Part shown: piece after piece, positions 1 through 7,953 of the stretch
Numbering within the stretch: the stretch's first letter is position 1
How the letters are laid out: every line of letters starts with the position of its first letter
Assembly (NCBI GenBank): GCA_040902725.1
Contig: JBBDWU010000019.1
Location: 62,001-126,000 of the forward strand
DNA length: 64,000 nt
DNA from: JACVRU01 sp040902725
GTDB taxonomy: Bacteria; Actinomycetota; Thermoleophilia; Gaiellales; Gaiellaceae
Direction: 5' to 3'
Program-made: the position numbers and the translations under genes
The notes under the pieces: generated by a model
What the model saw: the letters and a program-made list of their open reading frames with translations, nothing else
Databases searched by the model: none
Told to the model about the DNA's origin: nothing

Positions 1-753
1 CGCGAGCGCAGCGAGGGCATCTCCCTCGACGCGGGCACGCGCGTGATCGCCGTCGCGAGCGGCAAGGGCGGCGTCGGCAAGTCGACACTGACCGTGAATC
101 TCGCCGCCGCCCTTTCGCAGCTGGGCCAGGAGGTCGGCGTGCTCGACGCCGACGTCTACGGCCACTCGATTCCGCACCTGCTCGGCATCTCGCAGAAGCC
201 GGTGCTCGTCGACCGGATGATCGTCCCGCCGGTCGCGCACGACCTGAAGCTGATGTCGATCGGGTTCTTCCTCGACGAGAACGCGCCAGTCATGTGGCGC
301 GGGCCGATGCTGCACCGCGCGCTCGAGCAGTTCCTCTCCGACGTCCACTGGGGCGAGCTGGACACGCTCCTCGTGGACATGCCCCCGGGCACCGGCGACG
401 TCTCGATCTCGCTCGGCCAGCTGCTGCCCCGCGCCGAGGTGATCGTGGTGACGACGCCGCAGCCGCTGGCGCGGGAGGTCGCCTCGCGCGCCGCCGTGAT
501 GGCGCAGAAGACGAGCATGCGGCTGCTCGGCGTCGTGGAGAACATGAGCGGCGACGTCTTCGGTTCCGGCGGCGGCGACCTGCTGGCCGCCGAGCTCGGC
601 GTGCCGCTGCTCGGCCGGATCCCGCTCGACCCGCGGCTGCGGGAGGCGGGCGACAGGGGCGAGCCCCTCGTCACCGCCGAGATCGCGGCGCTCGCCGAGG
701 CGATCCCCGCGCCGGCGGGTCAGATCGCGAAGCCGCTGCCCTTGGTGGGATAG
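1..753 (+). CDS. mrp: Mrp/ApbC-family P-loop ATPase, 5' truncated
   Basis: The reading frame is open from base 1, so the N-terminus (in this family usually a DUF59/MIP18 domain) lies outside the window. The deviant Walker A motif GKGGVGKS is encoded at 61-84, followed by the DADVYGHSIP and DMPPGTGD motifs typical of Mrp/NBP35 proteins. The family carries and inserts iron-sulfur clusters in the cytosol. The usual CxxC cluster-binding pair after the ENMS motif is absent: ENMSGDVFGSGGG follows instead. Lack of the CxxC is known in some actinobacterial Mrp proteins. The gene converges on the secreted-protein gene that ends at 796. Family identity is secure; cluster binding is uncertain. Confidence 0.9.
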   Translation, partial: RERSEGISLDAGTRVIAVASGKGGVGKSTLTVNLAAALSQLGQEVGVLDADVYGHSIPHLLGISQKPVLVDRMIVPPVAHDLKLMSIGFFLDENAPVMWRGPMLHRALEQFLSDVHWGELDTLLVDMPPGTGDVSISLGQLLPRAEVIVVTTPQPLAREVASRAAVMAQKTSMRLLGVVENMSGDVFGSGGGDLLAAELGVPLLGRIPLDPRLREAGDRGEPLVTAEIAALAEAIPAPAGQIAKPLPLVG

Positions 754-754
754 T

Positions 755-786
755 CGGCGGGGCGCCCGGGCGCGAGCGCCCCGCCG
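755..786. terminator. GC-rich hairpin between convergent genes
   Basis: CGGCGGGGCGC (755-765) pairs perfectly with GCGCCCCGCCG (776-786) around a 10-nt loop. It sits between the convergent stops of the Mrp gene and the secreted-protein gene and could serve both. There is no T-tract, so it is a stem-loop terminator only by position. Confidence 0.55.
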
Positions 787-795
787 GGAGGGCCG

Positions 796-1524
796 CTACC
801 TTTGGCGGCCGAGCTTGACGAGCTTGCCGTCGGCGTCGCAGGTGATGCGGACGCGGTCGCCGACCTCGATGCGGTCTGCGAGGCGTGCACCCTGCTCCGC
901 CGAGAGGCTGCAGGTGACGTTGCCGCCCGACGTCGCGACCGTGACGGAGGTCGTCGAGATCGCCGAGACCTGGCCGGTCGCGCCGGAGGTCGTCCGGCGC
1001 TCGCAGCCGGTGCCGCCGAAGAGGATCGCCTCGTTCGCGGCCGAGCCGTCGCCGGCGGTCAGGGAGAGCGTCCCCGTGCCGAGCGTGGCCGAGTAGTTCG
1101 CGATCAGCGCGCCGCGGTCCTCGCCGCGGACGTCGCGGCCGGTCACCACGCCGGTGATCGTGTCGCCGTCGACGACGCCGACGAGGTTGCCCTTGGCCTG
1201 CAGCTGGTCGTCGCCGCGGAAGGCGATCGTCCCCTTGGCAACGCCCGCGTTCTCCGTCGTGTTGACGGTCGTCTTCAGCCGTACGGTCACGGCCTGGCCG
1301 TTGTAGAGGCCGCTCGACGCGGTCCCCGTGTAGACGGTGTGGGAGATGCTGTACGTCCCGTCAACACCGGTGCACGTGCGTGTCTTCGCCGGCTCGCCCG
1401 CGCTCGCTGTGAACGCGAAGGCGCCCGCCGACGTGCCTTTCGCTTGCATGGCGGCCACCGCGAGGCCGGCGCCGACGAGCGCCAGTGCCCCCGCCAGGCC
1501 GATCCACATGATCTTCTTCGTCAT
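796..1524 (-). CDS. Secreted protein with C-terminal DUF5666-like domain
   Basis: The chosen ATG at 1524 follows a G-rich ribosome site and opens a classical signal peptide: two lysines, then a hydrophobic stretch to about residue 27. The open frame runs further upstream, but those residues are arginine/proline-rich shadow sequence. The mature 215 or so residues are Thr/Ser/Gly-rich and beta-strand-like. The last 50 residues (VSAISTTSVTVATSGG... to a DRIEVGDRVRITCD motif) resemble DUF5666/OB-type repeats in actinobacterial envelope proteins. No catalytic motif is visible. It is probably exported; function unknown. Confidence 0.7.
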   Translation of the reverse strand: MTKKIMWIGLAGALALVGAGLAVAAMQAKGTSAGAFAFTASAGEPAKTRTCTGVDGTYSISHTVYTGTASSGLYNGQAVTVRLKTTVNTTENAGVAKGTIAFRGDDQLQAKGNLVGVVDGDTITGVVTGRDVRGEDRGALIANYSATLGTGTLSLTAGDGSAANEAILFGGTGCERRTTSGATGQVSAISTTSVTVATSGGNVTCSLSAEQGARLADRIEVGDRVRITCDADGKLVKLGRQR

Positions 1525-1606
1525 CTCTACCCCCCGAGTTGGGTGTCGGCTCGAACGATGAAGGGCGGTTCTGTGGCTTCTGGGTGCGTGCGGTAAGGAT
1601 TCGGTA

Positions 1607-2329
1607 ATGCGCGCCGAGGAAGCACGCGAGCGCATCCGCGCGCTCGGCTTCGACGAGGGGGCCACGGGCGTCCTGTTCGCGCATTTCGCCGACGCGGAGG
1701 TCCGCGGCAAGCTCGGCCATGGCTTCTCGCGCGTCGAGTGGCTCGAGACCTTGCCGGAGCTGCAGCCGGAGGCGCGGCCGGAGAAGACGGCCGCGGCGCC
1801 GGGGTTCGACCGCTGGGAGGGCCGCGGCGCGCTTGGCTACCTGACGCTGGCGGCGATCTGCGCCGACCTCGAGGCCGATCCGCCCGCCCCCGCGCGCGTG
1901 GTCGTCGCGGCCGACTGCTTCCCGACCGGCATGCTCGGCCACTGGGTGCGCCGGCTGGCCAAAGCGGGGCTGGTGGCGGCCCTGACGGCGACGTCACCGC
2001 CGCGGCTGCCGCACCCGGCGGGCGGACCGCCGCTCGTGGGGACGAACCCGCTGGCGATCGGCATCCCGACCGCCGACGGCGAGCCCGTCGTCGTCGACGT
2101 CTCGATGGGCAAGTTCACTTACGGCGACGTACTCGCCGGCCTGGCCGAGGAGGCGGAGCTGGTGCCCTTCGGCGGCGAGCAGGCGCACAAGGCCTTCGCG
2201 CTCGCGCTCGGCCTCCAGCTGCTGGTCGACTCGCAGGTGGGCGAGGGCTACGGCGCCGTGCTCGTCGCGTTGCGCGCGGAGCCGGTCGACGTCTCGCGCT
2301 TCGCCGGCGTGCGGCTTCCGGGCCGCTAG
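1607..2329 (+). CDS. Compact Ldh_2-like (malate/L-lactate dehydrogenase family) protein
   Basis: This 240-residue protein matches the Ldh_2/YlbC-type NAD(P)-dependent 2-hydroxyacid dehydrogenase family in several places: the LGHGFSRVEW segment (family SHGxxR), the VGTNPLAIGIP nucleotide-site motif, and a C-terminal KAFALALGLQLLVDS helix (family KGYGLALLVDLL). Family members are usually about 330-350 residues; here the NHFG region and the loop after the nucleotide motif are shortened or replaced. An AAGGA ribosome site lies 8 nt before the ATG. It could be a divergent subfamily with altered activity. Substrate is not predictable. Confidence 0.65.
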   Translation: MRAEEARERIRALGFDEGATGVLFAHFADAEVRGKLGHGFSRVEWLETLPELQPEARPEKTAAAPGFDRWEGRGALGYLTLAAICADLEADPPAPARVVVAADCFPTGMLGHWVRRLAKAGLVAALTATSPPRLPHPAGGPPLVGTNPLAIGIPTADGEPVVVDVSMGKFTYGDVLAGLAEEAELVPFGGEQAHKAFALALGLQLLVDSQVGEGYGAVLVALRAEPVDVSRFAGVRLPGR

Positions 2330-2939
2330 AGGCGGTCGCGGATCGGGTCGAACGTCTCGTCCTCGTCGACCCAGGCGCGGACGCGCTCCTCCTTCTCGAC
2401 CCCTTCGCGCACCAGCGCGATCGCCCGCTCCTCGTCGCCCTCCTCGAGGGCCGCGTAGGCCTGCATCAGCCGGATTCCGCCGCTGTTGGGATAGTCCCGA
2501 GCCCTTCGTCGAGCAGCGCCAGCGCGCGCTCGGTGTCCCCGGCAAGGTGGGCGCGGCGCGCCCGGAACCGGTACTCCCACTCGGAGACGCGGAAGGGCTC
2601 GCCCGGCTTGCCGCCCAGCGCGAGCACGGTCATCCCGTCCTCGGCCGCCGTCGCCTCCCGGTGCTCGTCCGCCTCGACGAGTACGAAGCTCACGGCGGGC
2701 GCGTCCACCTTCTCGCCGGCCACGGTGAACGTCGCTCGGCCCGCGGCGACGATGTAGAGCTCCTGGTGGCCACCGGCCCCGCCGCCGAGCTCGTCGTGCG
2801 GCTCCACGACGTGCTCGCCCGCGTCGCCCGTGTACGCGTTGATGCCGAAAGCCTTCAGCCCGAGCTCGGCTCGGATGGGCTTCCAGTTGACGCCGGCGAT
2901 GGGCGTCGACTCGATCTCGTCCAGCCGCAGAATCTTCAT
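2326..2939 (-). pseudogene. Cupin-TPR protein gene with a single-base frameshift
   Basis: The ATG at 2939 overlaps the upstream stop (ATGA). The first frame gives a cupin fold (residues about 30-110, with EPHDELGGGAGGHQELYIV and a GEPFRVSEWEYR end) followed by a TPR-like helix (RRAHLAGDTERALALLDEGLG), then drifts to a stop at 2466. The next frame continues the TPR region exactly (DYPNSGGIRLMQAYAALEEG... to DPIRDRL, ending 2326). One extra base in the CCC run at 2496-2498 restores a protein of about 204 residues. This is either a real frameshift or a consensus error. It is the last gene of the four-gene UPF0173 operon. Confidence 0.75.
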
Positions 2940-3751
2940 CCGCTCGTCCTCCTCAGCTTTTCCAGCACGACAGGGTCGATCGCATCCTCGCCTTCCACGC
3001 GCTCCTCCAGGTTCTCGACGCCCGCCCAGTCCTCGAGCCGGTCGTAGCCGAGCCGGGCGAGCCGCGAGTGGAGCTCTTGGCGCAGCGGCTCGTCCACGGG
3101 GATCCAGCGCTCGCGCGGCGTCTTGCCGAAGAGCTCCCGGTGGAGGACGTAGAGCCGGCGGAGCTCGACGAGCGGGCGCTCGCTGTCGTCGACGCGCAGG
3201 TCGATCACGACGTCGGAGAGCCCCGCGTAGCCGCCGTTCCGCTCGACGATGAGCAGGCTCGCGGACTGCTGGCCGCGGCTGTCGCCGCCGGCCGCCTGGG
3301 CGGCATCGAGGCATTCGAGCAGCCGCTCGGCGAGCGGCGCGCCGGCCGTCGCCTCGAACACGTCCGCGAGCGCGTCGACCGTCTCGCCGGAGACGAGGAT
3401 GTTGCCCTGCGCTGCGTAGCCGGGGCCCGTCCTCCCGCCGGCCCAGTCCATGCACTCCGCGCCGGTGTAGGAGGCGCCGCGTCCCTGGGCGTCGACCACG
3501 CCGAGCTGCCGCTCGGCCCGGCCCTTGTCCGCTTCCGTCAGCCGCGCGGCTACGTCCTCGGCGCCCAAGCCCTCTCGCAGCAGCGCCAGCCCCTCCGCCC
3601 CGTAGCGCGGGTTCGCGTAGGCCTGGGTTGCAATTGCCCCGACCCTCGGCTCGGCCCAGGGGACGACCGAGCCGACGGCGAGGAACTTCGACTGCACCGC
3701 CACGCCCCACTGCTCGGCGCCGGCGTCGAAGGCCGCGATCGAGTAGGTCAC
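2936..3751 (-). CDS. DUF1028 family protein (Ntn-hydrolase-like)
   Basis: A 271-residue protein starting MTYSIAAFDAGAEQWGVAVQ, the typical N-terminus of DUF1028, with the family blocks WGVAVQSKFLAVGSVVPWA, TQAYANPRYG, QGNILVSGETV and DLRVDDSERPLVELRRL. DUF1028 proteins adopt an N-terminal-nucleophile-hydrolase-like fold; their substrate is not established. The C-terminal 60 residues resemble the peptidoglycan-binding-like tail of some members. The GTG start overlaps the upstream stop (GTGA) and its own stop overlaps the cupin-TPR start (ATGA), so translation of all four genes is probably coupled. Confidence 0.85.
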   Translation of the reverse strand: MTYSIAAFDAGAEQWGVAVQSKFLAVGSVVPWAEPRVGAIATQAYANPRYGAEGLALLREGLGAEDVAARLTEADKGRAERQLGVVDAQGRGASYTGAECMDWAGGRTGPGYAAQGNILVSGETVDALADVFEATAGAPLAERLLECLDAAQAAGGDSRGQQSASLLIVERNGGYAGLSDVVIDLRVDDSERPLVELRRLYVLHRELFGKTPRERWIPVDEPLRQELHSRLARLGYDRLEDWAGVENLEERVEGEDAIDPVVLEKLRRTSG

Positions 3752-4035
3752 CGGCCGCCGTAGGTGAGCGCGGTCAGGTCGAGCTCGAGCAGGTCGGGCC
3801 GGTCGGGCGGGACGAGCACGCAGGCGACTTCGGGCCGCGCGAGCGCCTCGCGCACGCGCTCGGGCGAGTCCGCGCGGACGACGACGGGCGTGCCCTGCTC
3901 GTGCGCCTCGCGCAGCCGCGCGACATCGCCCACGTTCTCGAGCACGAGCGCCTCCGCGACCGGCACGGCGGGATCGCCCTCGAGCGCCAGCTCGGGGACG
4001 CTCCGCCCGGTCGCGCCGAACCAGCGCTCCCTCAT
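3748..4035 (-). CDS. Unknown 95-residue protein in the UPF0173-DUF1028 operon
   Basis: ATG at 4035 overlaps the UPF0173 stop by 4 bp and its stop overlaps the DUF1028 start by 4 bp, which supports this short frame as real. It begins MRERWFGATGRSVPEL, then shows an alternating pattern (ALVLENVGDVARLREAHEQG, PVVVRADSPERVREAL, ACVLVPPDRPDLLELDLTAL) that suggests repeated beta-alpha units, as in one part of a TIM-type or Rossmann-like domain. I do not recognise the family. No metal-binding cluster or signal sequence is visible. Confidence 0.65.
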   Translation of the reverse strand: MRERWFGATGRSVPELALEGDPAVPVAEALVLENVGDVARLREAHEQGTPVVVRADSPERVREALARPEVACVLVPPDRPDLLELDLTALTYGGR

Positions 4036-4733
4036 ACCGCGATCGCTTCCCCGGGCTCCGGAGAGATCACCTCGACGTCCGGGGCGTGCTTGCGCAGCTC
4101 GTCGGGCGTCCCGACCAGCATCGGGAAGGTTCCGTAGTGGCACGGGACGCAGCGCTTGACGCCCAGGAGCTCGAGCGCCACCGCGGCCTGGCGGGGACCC
4201 ATCGTGTAGTGGTCGCCGATCGGGAGCACCGCGACGTCCGGCGCCAGGTGCTTGCCGATGATCTGCATGTCTGTGAAGGCGGCGGTGTCGCCGGCGAAGT
4301 AGACCTTCGTCCCGTTCTCGAACTCGACCACGTAGCCCGCCGCGTCGCCCAGGTAGACGGGCGGGCCGTCGCCGAGCATGGCGCTCGAGTGGAGCGCGTG
4401 CGTCATCGAGAACTTGATGCCTTCGGCCTCGACGGTGCCGCCCTTGTTCATGCCCAGCTCGGTCGCGCCGGGGAAGCCCTGGCCCTCGAGCCAGGCGGCC
4501 AGCTCGTAGATGGCGATCAGCTTCGGCGAGAACTTCTTCCCCAGCTCGACGGCCTCCCCGATGTGGTCGCCGTGCCCGTGGGTGATCGCGATCACGTCGA
4601 CGCGCTCCGGCTCCCGCTCGCCCTCGGGACACTTCGGGTTCGACAGCCACGGGTCCATGTAAAGGCGCTTGCCGCCGGGGGTGTCCACCCGGAACGTCGA
4701 GTGCCCGAGCCAGGTGAGGGAGACGCCCGCCAC
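4032..4733 (-). CDS. UPF0173 metallo-beta-lactamase-fold hydrolase
   Basis: A 233-residue cytosolic protein close to the usual UPF0173 (YtkL) length. It has the N-terminal TWLGHSTFRV block, the metal-binding THGHGDHIGE motif, FAGDTAAFTDM, and PIGDHYTMGPRQAA, plus a late HYGTFP. These give the His/Asp metal ligands of the MBL fold. The GTG at 4733 is preferred over upstream in-frame codons because it aligns with the family start and lies 6 nt behind a possible -10 box (GAGAAT). It leads a four-gene operon and is divergent from the small membrane protein gene at 4786. Substrate unknown. Confidence 0.87.
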   Translation of the reverse strand: MAGVSLTWLGHSTFRVDTPGGKRLYMDPWLSNPKCPEGEREPERVDVIAITHGHGDHIGEAVELGKKFSPKLIAIYELAAWLEGQGFPGATELGMNKGGTVEAEGIKFSMTHALHSSAMLGDGPPVYLGDAAGYVVEFENGTKVYFAGDTAAFTDMQIIGKHLAPDVAVLPIGDHYTMGPRQAAVALELLGVKRCVPCHYGTFPMLVGTPDELRKHAPDVEVISPEPGEAIAV

Positions 4734-4739
4734 CAGGCG

Positions 4740-4745
4740 ATTCTC
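4740..4745 (-). promoter_or_regulatory. Possible -10 box of a leaderless UPF0173 transcript
   Basis: GAGAAT on the minus strand, preceded by TGC as in an extended -10, ends 6 nt before the GTG at 4733. No Shine-Dalgarno is visible. It keeps A at position 2 and T at position 6. Confidence 0.35.
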
Positions 4746-4785
4746 GCAGGAACGGGCCGCCGGAACGCGAACGAAGGGCGCGGAG

Positions 4786-5148
4786 ATGGCGACGCGCTTC
4801 CTCCCCCTCGGCCTCCTGCTCCTCACGCTCGTCGTGGACGCGCAGGGCCAGCACCGAACGGGCTTCTACCTGCTCGTCTTCGCGCTCGCGGCGGCTGCCG
4901 TCGGGGCGCTCTCCGCGTTCGGCGACCTCGTCGAGACCGGCGAGGCGTTCGCGCGGCTGGAGGCGGTGCTGGGCGGGTTCGCGGTCGTCCTCGTGCTGGT
5001 CGCGGCCGCGGCGCGCGGTCAGACGGCGGCGGCGGAGACCGTTCCCCAGGTCGCGGTCTCGGGGACGATCGGCGCGCTCCTCCTGTTAAGCCTGGCCGCG
5101 GTCGTCAGAACGGCAGTGTCGCGGCAGCATCGCGTGCCAGCTCGATGA
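4786..5148 (+). CDS. Small four-helix membrane protein, unknown
   Basis: 120 residues from an ATG at 4786. Hydrophobic stretches are visible at about residues 5-18, 25-44, 60-76 and 88-108, so it is probably an inner-membrane protein with four helices. There is no recognisable motif. It is divergent from UPF0173 (52 bp apart), and its 3' end overlaps the 3' end of nuoN on the other strand by 44 bp, which is unusual enough that the C-terminus is less sure than the rest. Confidence 0.55.
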   Translation: MATRFLPLGLLLLTLVVDAQGQHRTGFYLLVFALAAAAVGALSAFGDLVETGEAFARLEAVLGGFAVVLVLVAAAARGQTAAAETVPQVAVSGTIGALLLLSLAAVVRTAVSRQHRVPAR

Positions 5149-6541
5149 GCGGCTGAACGCCGAAGAACGAGCCGACCGTCACCGCCAGCGCTCCCGCGAC
5201 GGCCGCGTGCACCATCGGCTCGCGCGGCGACGAGCCGCCCGCGGGCCCGACGCGCATGTAGAGCGCCCGCACGACCCCGAGGTAGTAGTAGAGGCTGACC
5301 GCGGTGGCGACGACGCCGACGATCACGAGCCAGAGCATCCCCGCGTCGTAGGCGGCGGAGAACGCATAGAGCTTGCCCACGAAGCCGCCCGTCAGCGGCA
5401 GGCCGGCGAAGCCGAGCATGAAGACCCAGAGGGCGACTCCGAGGAACGGCCGCTCCCAGCCCATTCCCGCCAGCCCGTCGAGGTCGACAGGCCGCCCGAG
5501 CTCCCGCTCGCGCGCGGCCACGACCGCGAAGGCCCCGATCGACATGGCCGAATAGGGGATGAGGTAGAAGAGCAGCGCGCGGCCGCCGAGCGGTGACGCG
5601 GCGGCGAGCGGGATGAGCATGAAGCCGGCGTGCGAGACCGAGGAGTAGGCCAGCAGGCGCTTGACGTCCCGCTGGACGAGCGCGGCCAGGTTGCCGATGG
5701 CGAGCGAGGCGACCGCGAGTGCGGCGATCGTCGCCGTCCAGAAGCCCTCCTCCTGCGGGAAGGCGGTCACGAGCACGCGGTAGGCGAGCACCAGCGCGAC
5801 CGTCTTCGTCGCCGCCGACATGAAGGCGGTGACCGGCGTCGGCGCCCCCTGGTAGACGTCGGGCGTCCACATGTGGAACGGCGCTGCGGAGGCCTTGAAG
5901 CCGAGCCCGACGAGGATCAGCGCGAGCCCCGCCACGGTGAGCCGGTCGCCTGCGGCCGTGGCGCCGATCGCCTCGAGCTGGAGTTCGCCGGTGGCGCCGT
6001 AGACGAGGGCGGAGCCGAAGAGCAGGATCGCGGAGCCGAAGCTGCCGATGATCAGGTACTTGAGCCCGGCCTCGAGGCCCGCGGCGGCGCCGCCGACCGC
6101 GCAGAGGATGTAGAGCGCGATCGAGAACCACTCGAGCCCGAGGAAGATCGTCATCAGGTTGCTCGCGCCCGCCAGGAAGACCATCCCGGCGGCGGCGACC
6201 GAGAGGAGCGCGTAGTACTCGCCGACGTGCTCGCTCTCCGGCTCGCGCCAGGAGACGAGCGTCGCCAGGAAGCCGGCGCCGCAGACGATCACGGCCGCGA
6301 GCGCGTACCAGCGGTCGCGCCGCATCGCGTCGGCCACGATCCCCCCGGCCTGCTCGCTCTCGCGGAAGACTGCGGCCGCGAACCCGAAGGCGGTGGCGAA
6401 CCCGATCCCGGTGACGCCGAACGCGAACGGCCGCCGCCACCCGGCCGGGACGAGCACGGCCCCGAGCAGCGCCAGCGACCCTGAGGAGAGCAGCGCCAGG
6501 ATCGGCGAAAGCGCGAACCAGTCGATCTGCGGCGTCGTCAT
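5105..6541 (-). CDS. nuoN: NADH-quinone oxidoreductase subunit N
   Basis: 478-residue polytopic membrane subunit of complex I, one of the three antiporter-like proton-pumping subunits. The proton-antiporter domain is clear: GLEWFSIALYILCA, EAGLKYLIIGSFGSAI, GLGFKASAAPFHMWTPDVYQGAPTPVTAFMSAATK and KRLLAYSSVSHAGF carry the conserved Glu and Lys residues. The ATG at 6541 overlaps the nuoM stop (ATGA). It is the last gene of the nuo operon. Confidence 0.97.
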   Translation of the reverse strand: MTTPQIDWFALSPILALLSSGSLALLGAVLVPAGWRRPFAFGVTGIGFATAFGFAAAVFRESEQAGGIVADAMRRDRWYALAAVIVCGAGFLATLVSWREPESEHVGEYYALLSVAAAGMVFLAGASNLMTIFLGLEWFSIALYILCAVGGAAAGLEAGLKYLIIGSFGSAILLFGSALVYGATGELQLEAIGATAAGDRLTVAGLALILVGLGFKASAAPFHMWTPDVYQGAPTPVTAFMSAATKTVALVLAYRVLVTAFPQEEGFWTATIAALAVASLAIGNLAALVQRDVKRLLAYSSVSHAGFMLIPLAAASPLGGRALLFYLIPYSAMSIGAFAVVAARERELGRPVDLDGLAGMGWERPFLGVALWVFMLGFAGLPLTGGFVGKLYAFSAAYDAGMLWLVIVGVVATAVSLYYYLGVVRALYMRVGPAGGSSPREPMVHAAVAGALAVTVGSFFGVQPLIELARDAAATLPF

Positions 6542-7953
6542 TGCAGGAGCTCGAAGGCGAACGAGTGGCCGCTGATCGCGTCGGGCCAGAACGAGAGGAC
6601 GACGAGCAGGCCCAGCAGCGGCAGGAGGATCCCGAGCTCGGCGGGGCGGAGGTCGAGCACGGCCTCGTTCGTGCGCGGACCAGGCGCGTCGTGCAGCACG
6701 GCCGAGATCAGCCGCAGCACGTACATCGCCGCCAGCACGATCGCGCCCGCGCCGATCGCCGACCACCACCAGCCAACGTCGAACACGCCCGCGAGGATCA
6801 GGAACTCGCCCGCGAACGCGCTCGAGCCCGGGACCGCGAGCGCCACCATCCCGGCGGTCAGGAGCACCGTCGCCAACGCTGGCCGCCCGCGCGCCATGCC
6901 CCCGAGCAGCGCGAGCTCGCCGGTGTCCGCCCGCCGCTCGATCCCGCCGGCGAGCAGGAAAAGCGTCGTCGAGACGAGCGCGTGGCTGACGGAGAGGAGG
7001 ATCGCTCCGTCGAGCCCGAGTGCTGTCCCCGAGAAGAGGCCGATCGTGATCAGGCTCATCTGCGCCAGGCTCGAGTAGGCGACGATCCCGCGCAGGTCGG
7101 GCGCGCGGAAGGCGACCAGCGAGCCGTAGACGAGCCCCGCGGCGGCGAGCGCGAGCACCAGGACGCGCAGGTCGGAAGCCGGCTCGGGGAACTTGGCGAT
7201 CGCGATCCGCAGGAGCCCGAATACGGCCGCCTTCGAGACGATCCCCGAGAGCACGGCCGCCACCTCGGGTGACGACTCGCGGTACGCGTCCGGCAGCCAG
7301 CCGTGCAGCGGGAAGAGCGGCGCCTTGACCGCGAAGGCGGCGAGGAAGCCGAGGAAGAGCCAGGTGCTGCCGCTCGTGCCCGACTCGACGAGGTCGAACG
7401 TCCCCTGCTGGAGGCCGAAGACGACGATCGCCGCCAGCATCAGCAGCGATCCCGCCATCGTGTAGATCACGAACTTGAGCGTCGCGCCGACGCGGCCCGC
7501 GCCGCCCCAGACGCCGACGAGCACGTAGAGCGGGATCAGCATCGCCTCGAAGAAGGCGTAGAAGACGAGCAGGTCCTGCGCGACGAAGACGCCGACGATC
7601 GCGCCCGTCAGGAAGAGCATCAGCCCGAAGTACGCCCGCGGGCGCTCGCGGCCGGCCCAGAAGGCGTAGGCGGTCGCCGCCGCCATCACGACCACCGCCG
7701 CCCCCGCGAGCCAGAGCGACCAGGCGTAGAAGCCGACGTGGTACGAGACGCCGAGGTCGCTGAACCACTCCTGCCGCTGCTCGAGCTGGAGCCCCGGATC
7801 GGAAAGGTCGAACCCGAGCACGACCTGCACCCAGAGCCCGACCTCGACGAGCGCCACGAGGACGGCCACCGAGCCGGCCCAGAAGCGGGACCACGGCAGC
7901 AGCCAGACGAGGAGGGCGCCGCCGAGCGGGAGGAGGATCAGCGCGGTGGTCAT
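6538..7953 (-). CDS. nuoM: NADH-quinone oxidoreductase subunit M
   Basis: 471 residues, antiporter-like membrane subunit of complex I. Conserved segments include FYAFFEAMLIPLYVLVG (functional Glu), KAPLFPLHGWLPDAYRESSPEVAAVLSGIVSK, and RGIVAYSSLAQMSL. Start and stop overlap nuoL and nuoN by 4 bp each (ATGA), so the order L-M-N is translationally coupled. It pumps protons in the membrane arm. Confidence 0.97.
   Translation of the reverse strand: MTTALILLPLGGALLVWLLPWSRFWAGSVAVLVALVEVGLWVQVVLGFDLSDPGLQLEQRQEWFSDLGVSYHVGFYAWSLWLAGAAVVVMAAATAYAFWAGRERPRAYFGLMLFLTGAIVGVFVAQDLLVFYAFFEAMLIPLYVLVGVWGGAGRVGATLKFVIYTMAGSLLMLAAIVVFGLQQGTFDLVESGTSGSTWLFLGFLAAFAVKAPLFPLHGWLPDAYRESSPEVAAVLSGIVSKAAVFGLLRIAIAKFPEPASDLRVLVLALAAAGLVYGSLVAFRAPDLRGIVAYSSLAQMSLITIGLFSGTALGLDGAILLSVSHALVSTTLFLLAGGIERRADTGELALLGGMARGRPALATVLLTAGMVALAVPGSSAFAGEFLILAGVFDVGWWWSAIGAGAIVLAAMYVLRLISAVLHDAPGPRTNEAVLDLRPAELGILLPLLGLLVVLSFWPDAISGHSFAFELLQ

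Noticed and set aside
6538..7953. Long ORFs on the plus strand throughout the nuo operon
   Set aside because: These are GC-driven shadows; the minus frames give all fourteen Nuo subunits with conserved motifs.
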